Source: Hyphomicrobiales bacterium (GTDB lineage Bacteria > Pseudomonadota > Alphaproteobacteria > Rhizobiales > Xanthobacteraceae). Taken from it: a stretch of 40,059 bases of DNA. The translations under genes were made by a program, and so were the position numbers. The notes below the pieces were generated by a model, which was given only the letters and a program-made list of their open reading frames with translations, ran no database searches and was not told the origin of the DNA. The DNA is taken from the NCBI GenBank assembly GCA_003152455.1, contig PMAF01000200.1:28037-68095 (forward strand), in the 5' to 3' direction. Shown in pieces: positions 1 through 9,998 of the stretch (position 1 is the first letter of the stretch; the number at the start of each line of letters is the position of its first letter).

Positions 1-575
1 AGCTTGACGAAGCGCTCCAGCGCCGCGCGCCGGTAGGCGTAAAGCCCGATGTGATGATAGTGCGGCCCCGGGCCCATTGCGTCGGCGCGAGTGAAGCTGC
101 TGGCGCGAAAGTGGTTGGGCGCGACGGCAGCGCCAATCGCCTTGACGACGTTCGGATTGGAGCGTTCGGCCGGATCGGCGATGACCGCCGCCAGCGTCGA
201 AATATCGACAGCCGGATCGGACAACGGACCGAGCGCGGCGCGGATATCGGCGGGATCGACGGTCGGCAGGTCGCCCTGCACATTGACAACGATATCGACG
301 CGGCGTTCGGGATCGAGCGCCTCCAGCGCCTCATAGATGCGGTCGGAGCCGGAAACATGATCGGCCCGCGTCATGATGGCGCGGCCGCCCGACTTTTCCA
401 CCGCCGCCGCCACCGCCTCGGAATCGGTCGCCACTATCGCCTCGCCGATGTTCGCGGCCTGTGCGCGGCGCAGCACATGGACGATCATCGGCAGGCCGGC
501 GATATCCGCCAGGGGCTTGCCGGGCAGGCGACTGGAGGCCATGCGGGCCGGGATGAGGATGACGGTGTCGGGCAT
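1..575 (-). CDS. kdsB: 3-deoxy-manno-octulosonate cytidylyltransferase (CMP-KDO synthetase), 3' end outside window
   Basis: Activates KDO with CTP to give CMP-KDO in the cytoplasm, the donor for inner-core lipopolysaccharide. It is absent from the ORF track because it runs off the left edge. Reading the minus strand from the ATG at 575 gives [22 protein letters not shown], the nucleotide-binding N-terminus of the family, followed by a NVQGDLP motif near residue 113. About 191 of the roughly 245 residues usual for the family are visible. The gene diverges from cycM, leaving about 150 bp (576-726) for both promoters; no clear promoter element was recognised there. Family assignment is secure; the C-terminus cannot be judged. 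Confidence 0.95.
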   Translation of the reverse strand, partial: MPDTVILIPARMASSRLPGKPLADIAGLPMIVHVLRRAQAANIGEAIVATDSEAVAAAVEKSGGRAIMTRADHVSGSDRIYEALEALDPERRVDIVVNVQGDLPTVDPADIRAALGPLSDPAVDISTLAAVIADPAERSNPNVVKAIGAAVAPNHFRASSFTRADAMGPGPHYHHIGLYAYRRAALERFVK

Positions 576-726
576 CGGTTTTGGGGCCGGACCTGAACGA
601 ATGTCGCGTGGGCCGCGGCGCTTATACGGGTTGCCAGAGCGGAGGCAAAACGGTATCTGTCCGCCGCCGCCGAGCCCTTGGCGGTGTCCCCTGCCGGTTC
701 GCGCCCTTCGTGGGAGCCTTATTTCG

Positions 727-1338
727 ATGAATTCCTTCGAGCTCAACAAGATTCTCGGCGCCATCCTCGGCACCTGTCTGATCACGCTCGCGCTCAATAT
801 CGCGGCCGGCGCTATTTTCGCGCCCGAGAAGCCGGCCAAGCCCGGCTACGCGATCGCGGTCACGGCGCAAGGCGAGGGTGACAAGACCGCCGCCAAGGCG
901 CCCGAGGAGCCGATGGAGGCCATGATGGCCTCGGCCTCGGTGGAAAAGGGCCAGGCTACCGCCAAGCAGTGCCAAGCTTGCCACACCTTCGAGAAGGGCG
1001 GCCCCAACCGCGTCGGTCCCAATCTGTGGGGCATCGTCGGTCGGCCGCGCGCCTCCGAGGCAGGCTTCAACTATTCCGCCGCCATGAAGGCCAAAGGCGG
1101 CACCTGGACCTTCGGCGAGCTCTACGCGTTCCTGGCCAATCCGCGCGGCTATATCCCCGGCACCGCCATGACCTTTGCCGGCCTGTCGCGCGGTCAGCAA
1201 CGCGCCGACGTAATCGATTACCTGCATACTTTGGCGGACAACCCGGAACCGCTGCCGAAGGCGGCCGCGGCCACTCCGGCGCCCGCCGCCAAGCCGGCCG
1301 AGGCTCCCAAAGCGGCAGCCCCCGCGCCGGCGAAGTGA
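727..1338 (+). CDS. cycM: Membrane-anchored c-type cytochrome (CycM-like)
   Basis: A 203-residue periplasmic electron-transfer protein with an uncleaved N-terminal anchor (about residues 8-31), probably carrying electrons from the bc1 complex to a terminal oxidase. The haem-binding CQACH motif is at residues 82-86, the following [10 protein letters not shown] is the class I cytochrome c signature, and the Met ligand is likely Met148 in GTAMTF. An Ala/Pro-rich tail (about 178-203) follows the fold. The ORF track starts far upstream at 373; I chose ATG 727 because it starts the membrane anchor directly and has a GGGAG-like site upstream. In bradyrhizobia cycM also lies next to kdsB, which supports the name. 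Confidence 0.9.
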   Translation: MNSFELNKILGAILGTCLITLALNIAAGAIFAPEKPAKPGYAIAVTAQGEGDKTAAKAPEEPMEAMMASASVEKGQATAKQCQACHTFEKGGPNRVGPNLWGIVGRPRASEAGFNYSAAMKAKGGTWTFGELYAFLANPRGYIPGTAMTFAGLSRGQQRADVIDYLHTLADNPEPLPKAAAATPAPAAKPAEAPKAAAPAPAK

Positions 1339-1363
1339 TCGCAACGCCAGCTTCGTCCTGATG

Positions 1364-1392
1364 CGGCCGGGCTTGCGCCCGGCCGTTTCGTT
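1364..1392 (+). terminator. Rho-independent-like terminator of cycM
   Basis: A perfect 9-bp GC stem (cggccgggc / gcccggccg) with loop ttgc, followed by tttcgtt, lies 25 bp after the cycM stop. The T tract is interrupted, so strength is uncertain. Confidence 0.6.
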
Positions 1393-1485
1393 AGGGCGCG
1401 GTGTGAGGCCGCTGGTGGCGGACCGAAAAACCGACATAATCGCCCGCGATTGCATGAGAAGCGCGTGGCGCGCCGGAGCCTTGTC

Positions 1486-1503
1486 ATGAAAGCCTTGCCA
1501 TGA
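1486..1503 (+). other. Possible five-codon leader ORF (MKALP) coupled to the first binding-protein gene
   Basis: ATG 1486 is preceded by GGAG at good spacing (ggagccttgtcATG). It encodes only MKALP and its TGA overlaps the ATG at 1500 as ATGA. The binding-protein ATG itself has no close Shine-Dalgarno sequence, so ribosomes could enter at 1486 and re-initiate at 1500. This is an inference from spacing only and could be chance. Confidence 0.3.
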
Positions 1504-3392
1504 AATTGACCCGCCGTTCCGTTCTGCGCAGCACCGCCGCCGCGCTTGTCACGCCGGCTTTGGGCGCGTTCGGCGGCGCCGGTCCGGCGGCGGCGCAAGC
1601 GACCCAAACGCCGCGCCAGTGGAAGCACGGCCTCTCGCTGTTCGGCGAACCGCATTATCCGGACGGCTTCAAGCATTTCGACTACGTCAATCCTTCGGCG
1701 CCGCAAGGCGGCACGGTGCGCCAGATCGCGTTCGGCACCTTCGACAATTTCAATCAGGTGGTGTCCGGCGTGAAGGGCAGCCTCGCCATGGGCACCGATC
1801 TGTTCACCGAGGCGCTGACTTCGCCGGCGCTCGACGAAGTGTCCACCGAATACGGGTTGCTGGCGGAAGCGGTCAGCTATCCGGACGACCGCTCGTCGGT
1901 GACTTATCGCTTGCGCGCCAATGCCCACTGGCACGACGGCAAGCCGGTGACGCCGGAAGACGTGATCTATTCCTTCGAGACGTTTAAGCAGAACAGTCCG
2001 CAGCTCGGCGCCTATTACCGGCACGTGACCAAGGCGGAAAAATCCGGCGACCGCGAAGTGACCTTCGTCTTCGACGGCCCCGGTAACCGCGAGCTGCCGC
2101 AGATCGTCGGTCAATTGCCGATCCTGCCGAAGCACTGGTGCGAGGGCGTCGATAAATCGGGCAAGAAGCGCGACGTGACGCAAACCACGCTGGAGCCGCC
2201 GCTTGGCTCGGGACCCTACCGGATCAAGGATTTCGCGCCCGGTCGCTCGATCGTCTACGAGCGAGCCGCTGGCTATTGGGGCAAGGACCTCAACCTGAAT
2301 ATCGGCACTAGCAACTTTCAGCAGATCCGCTTTGAATATTTCCGTGATTCCACCGTCGCGCTGGAAGCTTTCAAGGGCGACCAGGTCGATTGGCGCACCG
2401 AGAACAGCGCCAAGAACTGGGCGACCTCCTACGATTTCCCGGCCGTGCAGGACAAGAAAGTCGTGCTGGAGGAATTCCCGATCCGCAATTTCGGGGCGAT
2501 GCAGGCCTTCGCCTTCAATATCCGGCGCGACAAGTTCAAGGACCCGCGCATTCGCCGCGCCTTCAATTTCACGTTCGATTTCGAGGAGATGAACAAGCAG
2601 ATATTCTTCGGCCAGTACAGGCGCATTGCGAGCTATTTCGAGGGCACCGAACTCGCTTCGTCCGGTATTCCGCAAGGCAAGGAACTGGAAATCCTGCAAA
2701 GCGTGAAGGACAAGGTGCCGGCGGACCTTTTCAGCAAGCCCTACACCAATCCGGTCGGCGGCAATCAGCAGGCCAACCGCAACAACCTGCGCGAAGCGCT
2801 CACGCTGTTTCGCGACGCCGGCTACGAAATCCGCGACACCAAACTGATCCATGCCAAGACCGGCGAGCCGTTCAGCGTCGAGTTCCTGGCCGAGGACCCG
2901 GCCACCGAGCGTTTCGTGCTGTTCTACAAGCCGTCGCTGCAACGCGTCGGCATGACGGTGAACGTGCGCGTCGTCGACAGCGCGCAATACGAAAACCGGC
3001 TCCGCCAGTGGGATTTCGACATCATCACCGCGTCCTGGGACGAGTCGCTGTCGCCCGGCAACGAGCAGCGCGGCTTCTGGAGCTCGCAGGCCGCCGACCA
3101 GCCCGGTTCGCGCAACCTGATCGGCATCAAGAACCCCGCGGTCGATGCGCTGATCGAGCGCGTGATTTTTTCTACCAACCGCGACGACCTGGTAGCCGCA
3201 ACCAGGGCGCTCGACCGCGTCCTGCTGTGGAATTTCTACGTCGTGCCGCAGTGGACTTACGGCAAGCAGCGCACCGCGCGCTGGGACCGCTTCAACCGCC
3301 CGCAGAACATGCCGAAATACGGACTGTCGGCGTTTCCGACCATCTGGTGGTGGGACGCGGACAAGGCGGCCAAGGTGCCGCAGCGGTCTTGA
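1500..3392 (+). CDS. Periplasmic oligopeptide-binding protein, family 5 (YejA-like), copy 1
   Basis: Solute receptor of the Yej-type ABC importer encoded just downstream; 630 residues, usual for the family. The N-terminus MKLTRRSVLRS followed by an Ala-rich hydrophobic stretch ending near AAAQA (about residue 34) is a Tat signal with twin arginines, so it is probably exported folded. The mature part has family 5 features such as the KHFDYVNPSAPQGG start, ANAHWHDGKPVTPEDVIYS, and PPLGSGPYR. It is clearly paralogous to the next gene (shared YVNPxAPxGG, HDGxPxTxxDV, RxWAT and WWWD/WWYD blocks). Start ATG 1500 gives the Tat signal directly. Natural ligands of the alphaproteobacterial proteins cannot be read from sequence. 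Confidence 0.9.
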   Translation: MKLTRRSVLRSTAAALVTPALGAFGGAGPAAAQATQTPRQWKHGLSLFGEPHYPDGFKHFDYVNPSAPQGGTVRQIAFGTFDNFNQVVSGVKGSLAMGTDLFTEALTSPALDEVSTEYGLLAEAVSYPDDRSSVTYRLRANAHWHDGKPVTPEDVIYSFETFKQNSPQLGAYYRHVTKAEKSGDREVTFVFDGPGNRELPQIVGQLPILPKHWCEGVDKSGKKRDVTQTTLEPPLGSGPYRIKDFAPGRSIVYERAAGYWGKDLNLNIGTSNFQQIRFEYFRDSTVALEAFKGDQVDWRTENSAKNWATSYDFPAVQDKKVVLEEFPIRNFGAMQAFAFNIRRDKFKDPRIRRAFNFTFDFEEMNKQIFFGQYRRIASYFEGTELASSGIPQGKELEILQSVKDKVPADLFSKPYTNPVGGNQQANRNNLREALTLFRDAGYEIRDTKLIHAKTGEPFSVEFLAEDPATERFVLFYKPSLQRVGMTVNVRVVDSAQYENRLRQWDFDIITASWDESLSPGNEQRGFWSSQAADQPGSRNLIGIKNPAVDALIERVIFSTNRDDLVAATRALDRVLLWNFYVVPQWTYGKQRTARWDRFNRPQNMPKYGLSAFPTIWWWDADKAAKVPQRS

Positions 3393-5242
3393 TCACCCGT
3401 CGGCACTCCCTCGTATTGTCGGCAGGCGCGATAGCTGCGGCGAAATTCGCTTCGCCGGCCGCCGCCCAAGACGCAGAACGTCACGGGATGTCGGCCTTCG
3501 GCGATCTCGCTTACCCGGCGGATTTCCCGTACTTCAAATACGTCAATCCCAACGCGCCCAAGGGCGGCGTCTATTCGGAAACGGTGTCGAGCCGCGGCTA
3601 CAACGGATCGTTCCTCACTTTCAACTCGCTCAACGCTTACATCCTTAAGGGCGACGGCGCGTTCGGGATGGATTTCACCTTTGCCGCCCTGATGGCGCGC
3701 TCGGGCGACGAACCCGACGCGATGTACGGGCTGGCGGCGAAGAGCGTGCGGATTTCCGATGACGGGCTGACCCACCGCTTTTCCTTGCGTGCCGAAGCCA
3801 AATTCCACGACGGCACCCCGCTCACCGCGCAGGACGTGGTGTGGTCGCTGACGGCGCTGAAAGACAAGGGCCACCCGATCATCACGCAGCAATTGCGCGA
3901 CTTCAAAGGCGCCGAGGCCGCGGACGACCGCACGGTCATCGTGCGCTTTGCCGAGAAACGCGGGCGCGACGTGCCGCTGTTCGTGGCCGGCCTGCCGATC
4001 CTTTCCAAAGCCTATTACGCCAAGCAGCCGTTCGATCATTCGACGCTGGATATTCCGCTCGGCAGCGGTCCCTACAAGGTCGGCCGTTTCGATGTCGGGC
4101 ATTTCATCGAATTTGAGCGGGTGAAGGACTGGTGGGGCGCCGATCTGCCGGTGGCGCGCGGACAAAGCAATTTTGACACGATCCGTTACGAATATTACCG
4201 CGATCGCGAGGTCGCTTTCGTCGGCTTCACCGCCAAGAACTATCTGTTCCGCGAGGAGTTCACCTCGCGCACCTGGGCGACGCGCTACGATTTTCCAGCC
4301 TTCAAGGATGGTCGCGTCAAACGCGCCGTGCTGGCCGACGATACGCCGTCCGGCGCGCAAGGCTGGTTCATCAATACAAGGCGCCGGCAGTTCAAGGACC
4401 GCCGTCTACGCGAAGCGCTGATCGACGCCTTCGACTTCGAATGGACCAACAAGAACATCATGTACGGCTCCTATGAGCGTACGGTGTCGGTGTTCCAGAA
4501 TTCGCCGATGATGGCGCAGGGCAAGCCCAGCGCCGCCGAACTCGCGCTACTCGAGCCGTTCCGCGGCAAGGTGCCGGACGAAGTGTTCGGCGAGCCCTAT
4601 ATGCCGCCGGTGACCGACGGCAGCGGCCACGACCGCCGCTGGCTGCGGCGCGGCGCGCAATTGCTCAGCGACGCTGGCATTGCGCTCAAGGACGGCAAGC
4701 GGGTCATGCCCGACGGCACGCCGGTCACCATCGAGTTTCTGCTCGACGAGGCGACATTCACGCCGCACCATCTGCCCTACATCAAGAATCTCGGTACGCT
4801 CGGCATCGACGCTACCTTGCGCGTGGTCGATCCGGTGCAGTATCGCGCGCGCGTTGAAGGCTTCGATTTCGACATCACGGTCGAGCGTTTCAGCTTTTCA
4901 GCGACGCCGGGCGATTCGCTGCGCACCTATTTCTCCTCGGCGGCCGCCGCGACCAAGGGCTCGCAGAACCTTGCCGGCATCGCCGATCCGGCGGTGGATG
5001 CGCTGGTCAATCTCATCATCGCGGCCAAAACGCGCGCCGAGCTGACCACCGCCTGCAAGGCGCTCGACCGCGTCATTCGCGCAGGCCGCTATTGGATTCC
5101 GCACTGGTACAAAGCGTCGCATTGGATCGCCTATTGGGACGTGTTCGGTTTTCCGGCCGCCATACCGCGCTATTTCCGGGGCATTCCGGACACCTGGTGG
5201 TACGACAAGGAGAAAGCGGCGAAGCTGGAAAAAGCCGGCTAG
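3389..5242 (+). CDS. Periplasmic oligopeptide-binding protein, family 5 (YejA-like), copy 2
   Basis: Second receptor for the same importer, 617 residues. The ORF track runs it from 2390 through copy 1 in another frame; the real start must lie near the Tat signal ITRRHSLVLSAG. I chose TTG 3389, which overlaps the copy 1 stop as TTGA and so suggests translational coupling. No strong Shine-Dalgarno sequence is visible. The protein aligns by eye with copy 1 over its length (YVNPNAPKGG, FHDGTPLTAQDVVWS, IPLGSGPYK, final TWWYDKEKAAKL). Two receptors in front of one permease set suggest two ligand ranges feeding one channel. Product class is secure; the start codon is the least certain part. Confidence 0.88.
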   Translation: MITRRHSLVLSAGAIAAAKFASPAAAQDAERHGMSAFGDLAYPADFPYFKYVNPNAPKGGVYSETVSSRGYNGSFLTFNSLNAYILKGDGAFGMDFTFAALMARSGDEPDAMYGLAAKSVRISDDGLTHRFSLRAEAKFHDGTPLTAQDVVWSLTALKDKGHPIITQQLRDFKGAEAADDRTVIVRFAEKRGRDVPLFVAGLPILSKAYYAKQPFDHSTLDIPLGSGPYKVGRFDVGHFIEFERVKDWWGADLPVARGQSNFDTIRYEYYRDREVAFVGFTAKNYLFREEFTSRTWATRYDFPAFKDGRVKRAVLADDTPSGAQGWFINTRRRQFKDRRLREALIDAFDFEWTNKNIMYGSYERTVSVFQNSPMMAQGKPSAAELALLEPFRGKVPDEVFGEPYMPPVTDGSGHDRRWLRRGAQLLSDAGIALKDGKRVMPDGTPVTIEFLLDEATFTPHHLPYIKNLGTLGIDATLRVVDPVQYRARVEGFDFDITVERFSFSATPGDSLRTYFSSAAAATKGSQNLAGIADPAVDALVNLIIAAKTRAELTTACKALDRVIRAGRYWIPHWYKASHWIAYWDVFGFPAAIPRYFRGIPDTWWYDKEKAAKLEKAG

Positions 5243-5305
5243 GCGGATCGCGGTCCGCCATATCAATGCTTTCACCGCGTCGCGGAATGACATACTGAGA
5301 GGCTC

Positions 5306-6421
5306 ATGACCGCCTACATCATCCGCCGCCTGCTGTTCATGATCCCGACCATGTTCGGCATCATGCTGGTGGCATTCGTCGTGGTGCAGTTCGCGCCCGG
5401 CGGGCCGGTCGAGCAGGTGATCGCCAAGCTCACCGGCGCCGACACCGGCGCGACCTCGCGTATTTCCGGCTCGCCCGGCGGCGATTTCGGCAGCCGCGGC
5501 CTGGCGCAGGGCGGCTCGGGCGTCGACGCCGTATCCTCCAAATACCGCGGCGCGCAGGGGCTCGATCCGGAATTCATCAAGAAGCTGGAAAAGCAATTCG
5601 GCTTCGACAAGCCGGCCTACGAGCGCTTCGGCCTGATGCTGTGGAACTACATCCGCTTCGACTTCGGCAAAAGCTATTTCCGCGACATCAGCGTGTTGCA
5701 ATTGATCAAGGAGAAGCTGCCGGTCTCGATCTCGCTCGGCATCTGGATGACGCTGCTCACCTACCTGATCTCGATCCCGCTCGGCATCCGCAAGGCGGTC
5801 GATGCCGGCTCTCGCTTCGACATGTGGACCTCGAGCGTCATCATCATCGGCTACGCCATTCCCGGATTTCTGTTTGCGATCCTGCTGATCATCCTGTTCG
5901 CCGGCGGCTCGTTCTTCGACATTTTTCCGTTGCGCGGACTGGTGTCGGAGAACTTCTGGCAATTGCCGTGGTACGCCAAGATCGGCGACTACTTTTGGCA
6001 TTTGACCTTGCCGATCATCTCGATGGCGCTGTCGGCCTTCGCCACCATGACGCTGCTGACCAAGAACTCGTTCCTGGAGGAGATCCGCAAGCAATACGTG
6101 TTGACCGCGCGCGCCAAAGGCTGCACGCGCAACCAGGTGCTGTACGGCCACATCTTCCGCAACGCCATGCTGATCGTGATCGCCGGCTTTCCCGGCGCCT
6201 TCGTGCACGCCTTCTTCACCGGCTCGCTGCTGATCGAAACCATCTTCTCGCTCGACGGCCTCGGCCTGCTTGGCTTCGAAAGCGTGCTCAACCGCGACTA
6301 TCCGGTGGTGTTCGCCACGCTCTACATCTTCGCGCTCATCGGCGTGGTGGTGAATTTGATCTCCGATCTCACGTACACGTGGATCGATCCGCGCATCGAT
6401 TTCGAGACGCGGGAGGTCTGA
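5306..6421 (+). CDS. yejB: Oligopeptide ABC transporter permease YejB
   Basis: Inner-membrane permease, 371 residues. The N-terminus [37 protein letters not shown] is the typical DppB/YejB first helix, followed by a periplasmic insert rich in Gly and Ser (about residues 45-80) that is usual in YejB. The cytoplasmic contact loop for the ATPase is [24 protein letters not shown] site 5 nt before the ATG supports the start. It lies 63 bp after copy 2, with a small GGCGGA/TCCGCC inverted repeat in the gap, and is separated from yejE by one base, so the genes are one operon. Confidence 0.95.
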   Translation: MTAYIIRRLLFMIPTMFGIMLVAFVVVQFAPGGPVEQVIAKLTGADTGATSRISGSPGGDFGSRGLAQGGSGVDAVSSKYRGAQGLDPEFIKKLEKQFGFDKPAYERFGLMLWNYIRFDFGKSYFRDISVLQLIKEKLPVSISLGIWMTLLTYLISIPLGIRKAVDAGSRFDMWTSSVIIIGYAIPGFLFAILLIILFAGGSFFDIFPLRGLVSENFWQLPWYAKIGDYFWHLTLPIISMALSAFATMTLLTKNSFLEEIRKQYVLTARAKGCTRNQVLYGHIFRNAMLIVIAGFPGAFVHAFFTGSLLIETIFSLDGLGLLGFESVLNRDYPVVFATLYIFALIGVVVNLISDLTYTWIDPRIDFETREV

Positions 6422-6422
6422 G

Positions 6423-7613
6423 GTGGACGCCGAGGCGCGCGAGAATTATTCGGAAGCCGCGGTCGACACGCCTGCCGGCAGCCTGCAGCCGTGGATAATC
6501 CGTTTCACGCTGTCGCCGCTCAACAAGCGGCGCTGGGAGAATTTCAAGGTCAACCGGCGCGGTTATTGGTCGTTGTGGCTGTTCCTGGCGCTGTTCCTGA
6601 TCTCGCTGTTCGCGGAATTCATCTCCAACGACAAGCCGATCTACATCCACGTCAACGGCCATTCGTATTTTCCGGCGGTGGCGACCTATCCCGACACGGC
6701 CTTCGCCAAGACGCCCGACCCGAATTTGTTCGGCACCGCCGCCGATTACCGCGACGACTATCTGATGGGCCTGATCAAGAAGGAAGGCGCCACCGTGCTC
6801 TGGCCGCTGGTGCGATTCTCGTACAACACGCAGGTGAGCAAGCCGCCGTCGCCGTTCCCGTCCAAGCCGACCTGGATGTTGACGCAGAAGGACTGCGAGT
6901 TCGCCGCCACCCACAACTTCGCCAAATGCGGCGAGCTCGAATACAACTGGCTTGGCACCGACGACGGCGGCCGCGACGTGCTGGCGCGGCTAATCTACGG
7001 CTTCCGCATCTCGGTGCTGTTCGGGCTGGCGCTGACTATCGTTTCCTCGGTGATCGGCGTCGGCGCCGGCGCGGTGCAGGGCTATTTCGGCGGCTGGACC
7101 GATCTCTTGTTTCAGCGCTTTATCGAAATCTGGACTTCGATTCCCTCGCTCTATCTGCTGTTGATCATTTCATCGGTGCTGGTGCCCGGCTTCTTCGTGC
7201 TGCTCGGCATCTTGCTGCTGTTCTCCTGGGTATCGCTGGTCGGGCTGGTGCGCGCGGAGTTTCTGCGCGGCCGCAATTTCGAATACATCATGGCGGCGCG
7301 CGCGCTCGGCGTGTCGAACGCGGTGATCATTTTCCGCCACCTGCTGCCGAACGCCATGGTGGCGACCATGACGTTCCTGCCGTTCATCCTGTCGTCGTCG
7401 GTGATGACGCTGACCGCGCTCGACTTCCTCGGCTTCGGCCTGCCGCCCGGCTCGCCCTCGCTTGGCGAACTGCTGAGCGAAGGCAAGGCCAATGTGCAGG
7501 CGCCGTGGCTCGGCCTTACCGGGTTCTTCTCGATCGCCATCATGCTGTCGCTGTTGATCTTCATTGGCGAAGCGGTGCGCGACGCCTTCGATCCGAGAAA
7601 GACGTTCCGATGA
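6423..7613 (+). CDS. yejE: Oligopeptide ABC transporter permease YejE
   Basis: Second permease subunit, 396 residues, pairing with YejB to form the channel. It starts with GTG at 6423, one base after the yejB stop; gaggtctgaGGTG leaves little room for a separate ribosome site, so coupling is likely. The N-terminus SPLNKRRWENFKVNRRGYWSLWLF and the loop around LGTDDGGRDVLARLIYGFRISVLFG are typical of YejE/DppC; the ATPase contact motif is AARALGVSNAVIIFRHLLPNAM. A long periplasmic segment lies between the first helix and the permease core, as usual in YejE. The stop overlaps the yejF start as ATGA. Confidence 0.95.
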   Translation: MDAEARENYSEAAVDTPAGSLQPWIIRFTLSPLNKRRWENFKVNRRGYWSLWLFLALFLISLFAEFISNDKPIYIHVNGHSYFPAVATYPDTAFAKTPDPNLFGTAADYRDDYLMGLIKKEGATVLWPLVRFSYNTQVSKPPSPFPSKPTWMLTQKDCEFAATHNFAKCGELEYNWLGTDDGGRDVLARLIYGFRISVLFGLALTIVSSVIGVGAGAVQGYFGGWTDLLFQRFIEIWTSIPSLYLLLIISSVLVPGFFVLLGILLLFSWVSLVGLVRAEFLRGRNFEYIMAARALGVSNAVIIFRHLLPNAMVATMTFLPFILSSSVMTLTALDFLGFGLPPGSPSLGELLSEGKANVQAPWLGLTGFFSIAIMLSLLIFIGEAVRDAFDPRKTFR

Positions 7614-9247
7614 GCGCGCCGACCGAAAAACTTCTGTCGATCCGCGATCTCTCGGTCGCCTTCGGCAAGGGCGCGCGCGAGGTGCTGGCGGTCGACCGCG
7701 TGTCGTTCGACATCGGCAAGGGCGAAACGGTGGCGCTGGTCGGCGAGAGCGGCTCCGGCAAATCGGTCACCGCGCTGTCGGTGATGAAGCTTTTGCCCTA
7801 TCCGGCCGCGCGTCATCCGGCCGGCTCGGTCCTGTTCAAGGGCCGCGAGCTCTTGACCATGCCGGAAGACGAGATTCGCCATGTGCGCGGCAACGACATC
7901 ACCATCATCTTCCAGGAGCCGATGACGTCGCTCAATCCGCTGCACACGATCGAGAAGCAGATCAGAGAAATACTGCTGATCCACCAGGGCCTTGCCGGCG
8001 AGAAGGCGAGGGCGCGCATCGTCGGATTGCTCGGCCAGGTCGGTATCCCCGATCCGGAAGGCAGGCTCGGCAGCTACCCGCATCAGCTCTCCGGCGGCCA
8101 GCGCCAGCGCGTGATGATCGCCATGGCCTTGGCGAACGAGCCGGACCTGCTGATCGCCGACGAGCCGACCACCGCGCTTGATGTCACCGTGCAAGCGCAA
8201 ATCCTCAAGCTGCTCAAGGACACGCAAGCGCGGCTCGGCATGTCGATGCTGTTCATCACCCACGACCTCGGCATCGTGCGCAAGCTCGCCGACCGCGTGT
8301 GCGTGATGAACGCCGGCAAGATCGTCGAGCATGGGCCGGTCGAACGCGTGTTCACCGCGCCGGAGCACGCTTACACGCGCGCGCTGCTCGCCGCCGAGCC
8401 GAAGCCCGATCCGGCGCCGCCGCGCCCCGACGCGCCGGTGGTGATCTCGACCAAGGACCTGAAAGTCTGGTTCCCGATTAAGCGCGGCGTTATGCGCAAG
8501 GTCGTCGGCCATATCAAGGCGGTGGACGGCATCAGCCTGGAAGTGCGCAAGGGCGAGACGCTTGGCGTGGTGGGCGAGAGCGGCTCGGGCAAGACCACGC
8601 TGGGCCTGGCCATTTTGCGGCTGATCTCGTCGCAGGGTCCGGTGGTGTTCATGGGGCACACGATTCAGGGCCTCAAGTTCAAGCAGATGCGGCCCTACCG
8701 CCGCGACATGCAGATCGTGTTCCAGGACCCTTACGGCTCGCTCTCGCCGCGCATGTCGGTGTCCGATATCATCGAGGAGGGCCTGTGGGTGCACCATCCG
8801 CATCTGACGGCGGCCGAGCGCGAACGCCAAGTGGTGGCAGCGCTCACCGATGTCGGGCTCGATGCCGACACGCGCGACCGCTATCCGCACGAATTTTCCG
8901 GGGGCCAGCGCCAGCGCATTGCCTTGGCGCGTGCGCTGGTGCTGGAGCCGACTTTCATCGTGCTCGACGAGCCGACCAGCGCGCTCGACATGCTGATCCA
9001 GTCGCAGATGGTCGATCTGTTGCGCGACCTGCAGAAGCGGCGCGACCTGACCTACCTGTTCATCTCGCACGACCTGCGCGTGGTGGCGGCGCTGGCGAGC
9101 CGGCTCGTGGTGCTGCGCAACGGCAAGGTAGTGGAGGAGGGCGCGGCGGCCGATCTGTTCAAGGCGCCGAAGAGCGACTACACCCGCGCGCTGCTCGCCG
9201 CCGCCTTCAATCTGGAAACCGCGCCCGAGGGCGTGGTGGCGCAGTAG
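7610..9247 (+). CDS. yejF: Oligopeptide ABC transporter ATP-binding protein YejF (two fused ATPase domains)
   Basis: Cytoplasmic energy module of the importer, 545 residues with two complete nucleotide-binding domains. Domain 1 has Walker A GESGSGKS (45-52), signature LSGGQRQR and Walker [10 protein letters not shown]. Domain 2 has [16 protein letters not shown] and FIVLDEPTS, so both sites look catalytically complete. The ORF track begins at 6491 in a shadow frame; the ATG at 7610 overlaps the yejE stop (ATGA) and directly precedes the first domain. In enterobacteria the Yej system imports peptides including microcin C; whether this one does is unknown. Confidence 0.96.
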   Translation: MSAPTEKLLSIRDLSVAFGKGAREVLAVDRVSFDIGKGETVALVGESGSGKSVTALSVMKLLPYPAARHPAGSVLFKGRELLTMPEDEIRHVRGNDITIIFQEPMTSLNPLHTIEKQIREILLIHQGLAGEKARARIVGLLGQVGIPDPEGRLGSYPHQLSGGQRQRVMIAMALANEPDLLIADEPTTALDVTVQAQILKLLKDTQARLGMSMLFITHDLGIVRKLADRVCVMNAGKIVEHGPVERVFTAPEHAYTRALLAAEPKPDPAPPRPDAPVVISTKDLKVWFPIKRGVMRKVVGHIKAVDGISLEVRKGETLGVVGESGSGKTTLGLAILRLISSQGPVVFMGHTIQGLKFKQMRPYRRDMQIVFQDPYGSLSPRMSVSDIIEEGLWVHHPHLTAAERERQVVAALTDVGLDADTRDRYPHEFSGGQRQRIALARALVLEPTFIVLDEPTSALDMLIQSQMVDLLRDLQKRRDLTYLFISHDLRVVAALASRLVVLRNGKVVEEGAAADLFKAPKSDYTRALLAAAFNLETAPEGVVAQ

Positions 9248-9256
9248 GCGGCCGGC

Positions 9257-9892
9257 ATGGATGACCGCAAACTCGCCGATCTGCCCGCGGACGTGACGCT
9301 GTCCGCGCCCGAGCTGCTCGCCAAGGGCTATCGGCCCTATCAGCGTTATCAGGTTGCGCTTAAAGGATTGAACGGCGAACCGATCGCGCAGCAGCGCGAC
9401 GTGATCAAGGGCGGCAAAGTGGCGGCGGTTATCACTGTCGATCTCGCGCGCGATGAGATCGTGCTGATCCGCCAGTTTCGCCTGTCCGCACATCTTGCCA
9501 ACGGCAATGGCGAACTGCTCGAGATCGTCGCTGGAAGGGTCGAGGCGGGCGAATCCCCCGCCGGTGCGGCGCGGCGCGAGTGCGCGGAGGAGATCCGCGT
9601 CGCGCCCAGCGCGCTGGCCGAACTGTTCAGCTATTTGACCTCGCCCGGGATCACCGACGAGGAGGTGACTGTCTTTGTCGCCGCGGTCGACGCAACCCAA
9701 GTGCCGCCGCGCGTCGTCAATCCGGCCGAGGGCGAGCATATCGAAACGTTGCGCGTCTCCATCGACGCGGCGATTGCGGCGCTCGCCCAAGGTACGATGC
9801 GGAGCGGCCCGCTCATCATGGGCTTGCAGTGGCTGGCGCTCAACCGCGGCCGCGTCGCGACGCTGCTGGGCGCGAGCGGGCGGGCCCGCTGA
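9257..9892 (+). CDS. Nudix hydrolase, ADP-ribose pyrophosphatase-like
   Basis: A 211-residue Nudix protein that probably hydrolyses ADP-ribose or a related nucleoside diphosphate derivative. The Nudix box reads GRVEAGESPAGAARRECAEEIRV (about residues 94-116): the metal-binding REcaEE core is complete, but the conserved Gly near the end is Arg. The N-terminal YQRYQVALKGLNG...RDVIKGGKVAAVITVD resembles the dimerising strand region of the NudF/ADPRase group. It starts nine bases after the yejF stop and so probably belongs to the same transcript, although no functional link to peptide uptake is evident. The true substrate cannot be read from the motif. Confidence 0.85.
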   Translation: MDDRKLADLPADVTLSAPELLAKGYRPYQRYQVALKGLNGEPIAQQRDVIKGGKVAAVITVDLARDEIVLIRQFRLSAHLANGNGELLEIVAGRVEAGESPAGAARRECAEEIRVAPSALAELFSYLTSPGITDEEVTVFVAAVDATQVPPRVVNPAEGEHIETLRVSIDAAIAALAQGTMRSGPLIMGLQWLALNRGRVATLLGASGRAR

Positions 9893-9998
9893 GCCTCGTC
9901 ACGTATTCTTGATTCGCTCTGTAAAGCCGCATTCGGGCATGAACCATCCCTGACCTGCTCGCCCTACAATTTCGTCAGACCAACAAAAAGAACGAACA

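Noticed and set aside
7151-9790. Minus-strand ORF of 879 residues opposite yejE, yejF and the Nudix gene
   Set aside because: Long antisense frame caused by GC-rich codon bias; composition is rich in Arg, His and Asp with no domain, while the plus strand holds clear ABC transporter motifs.
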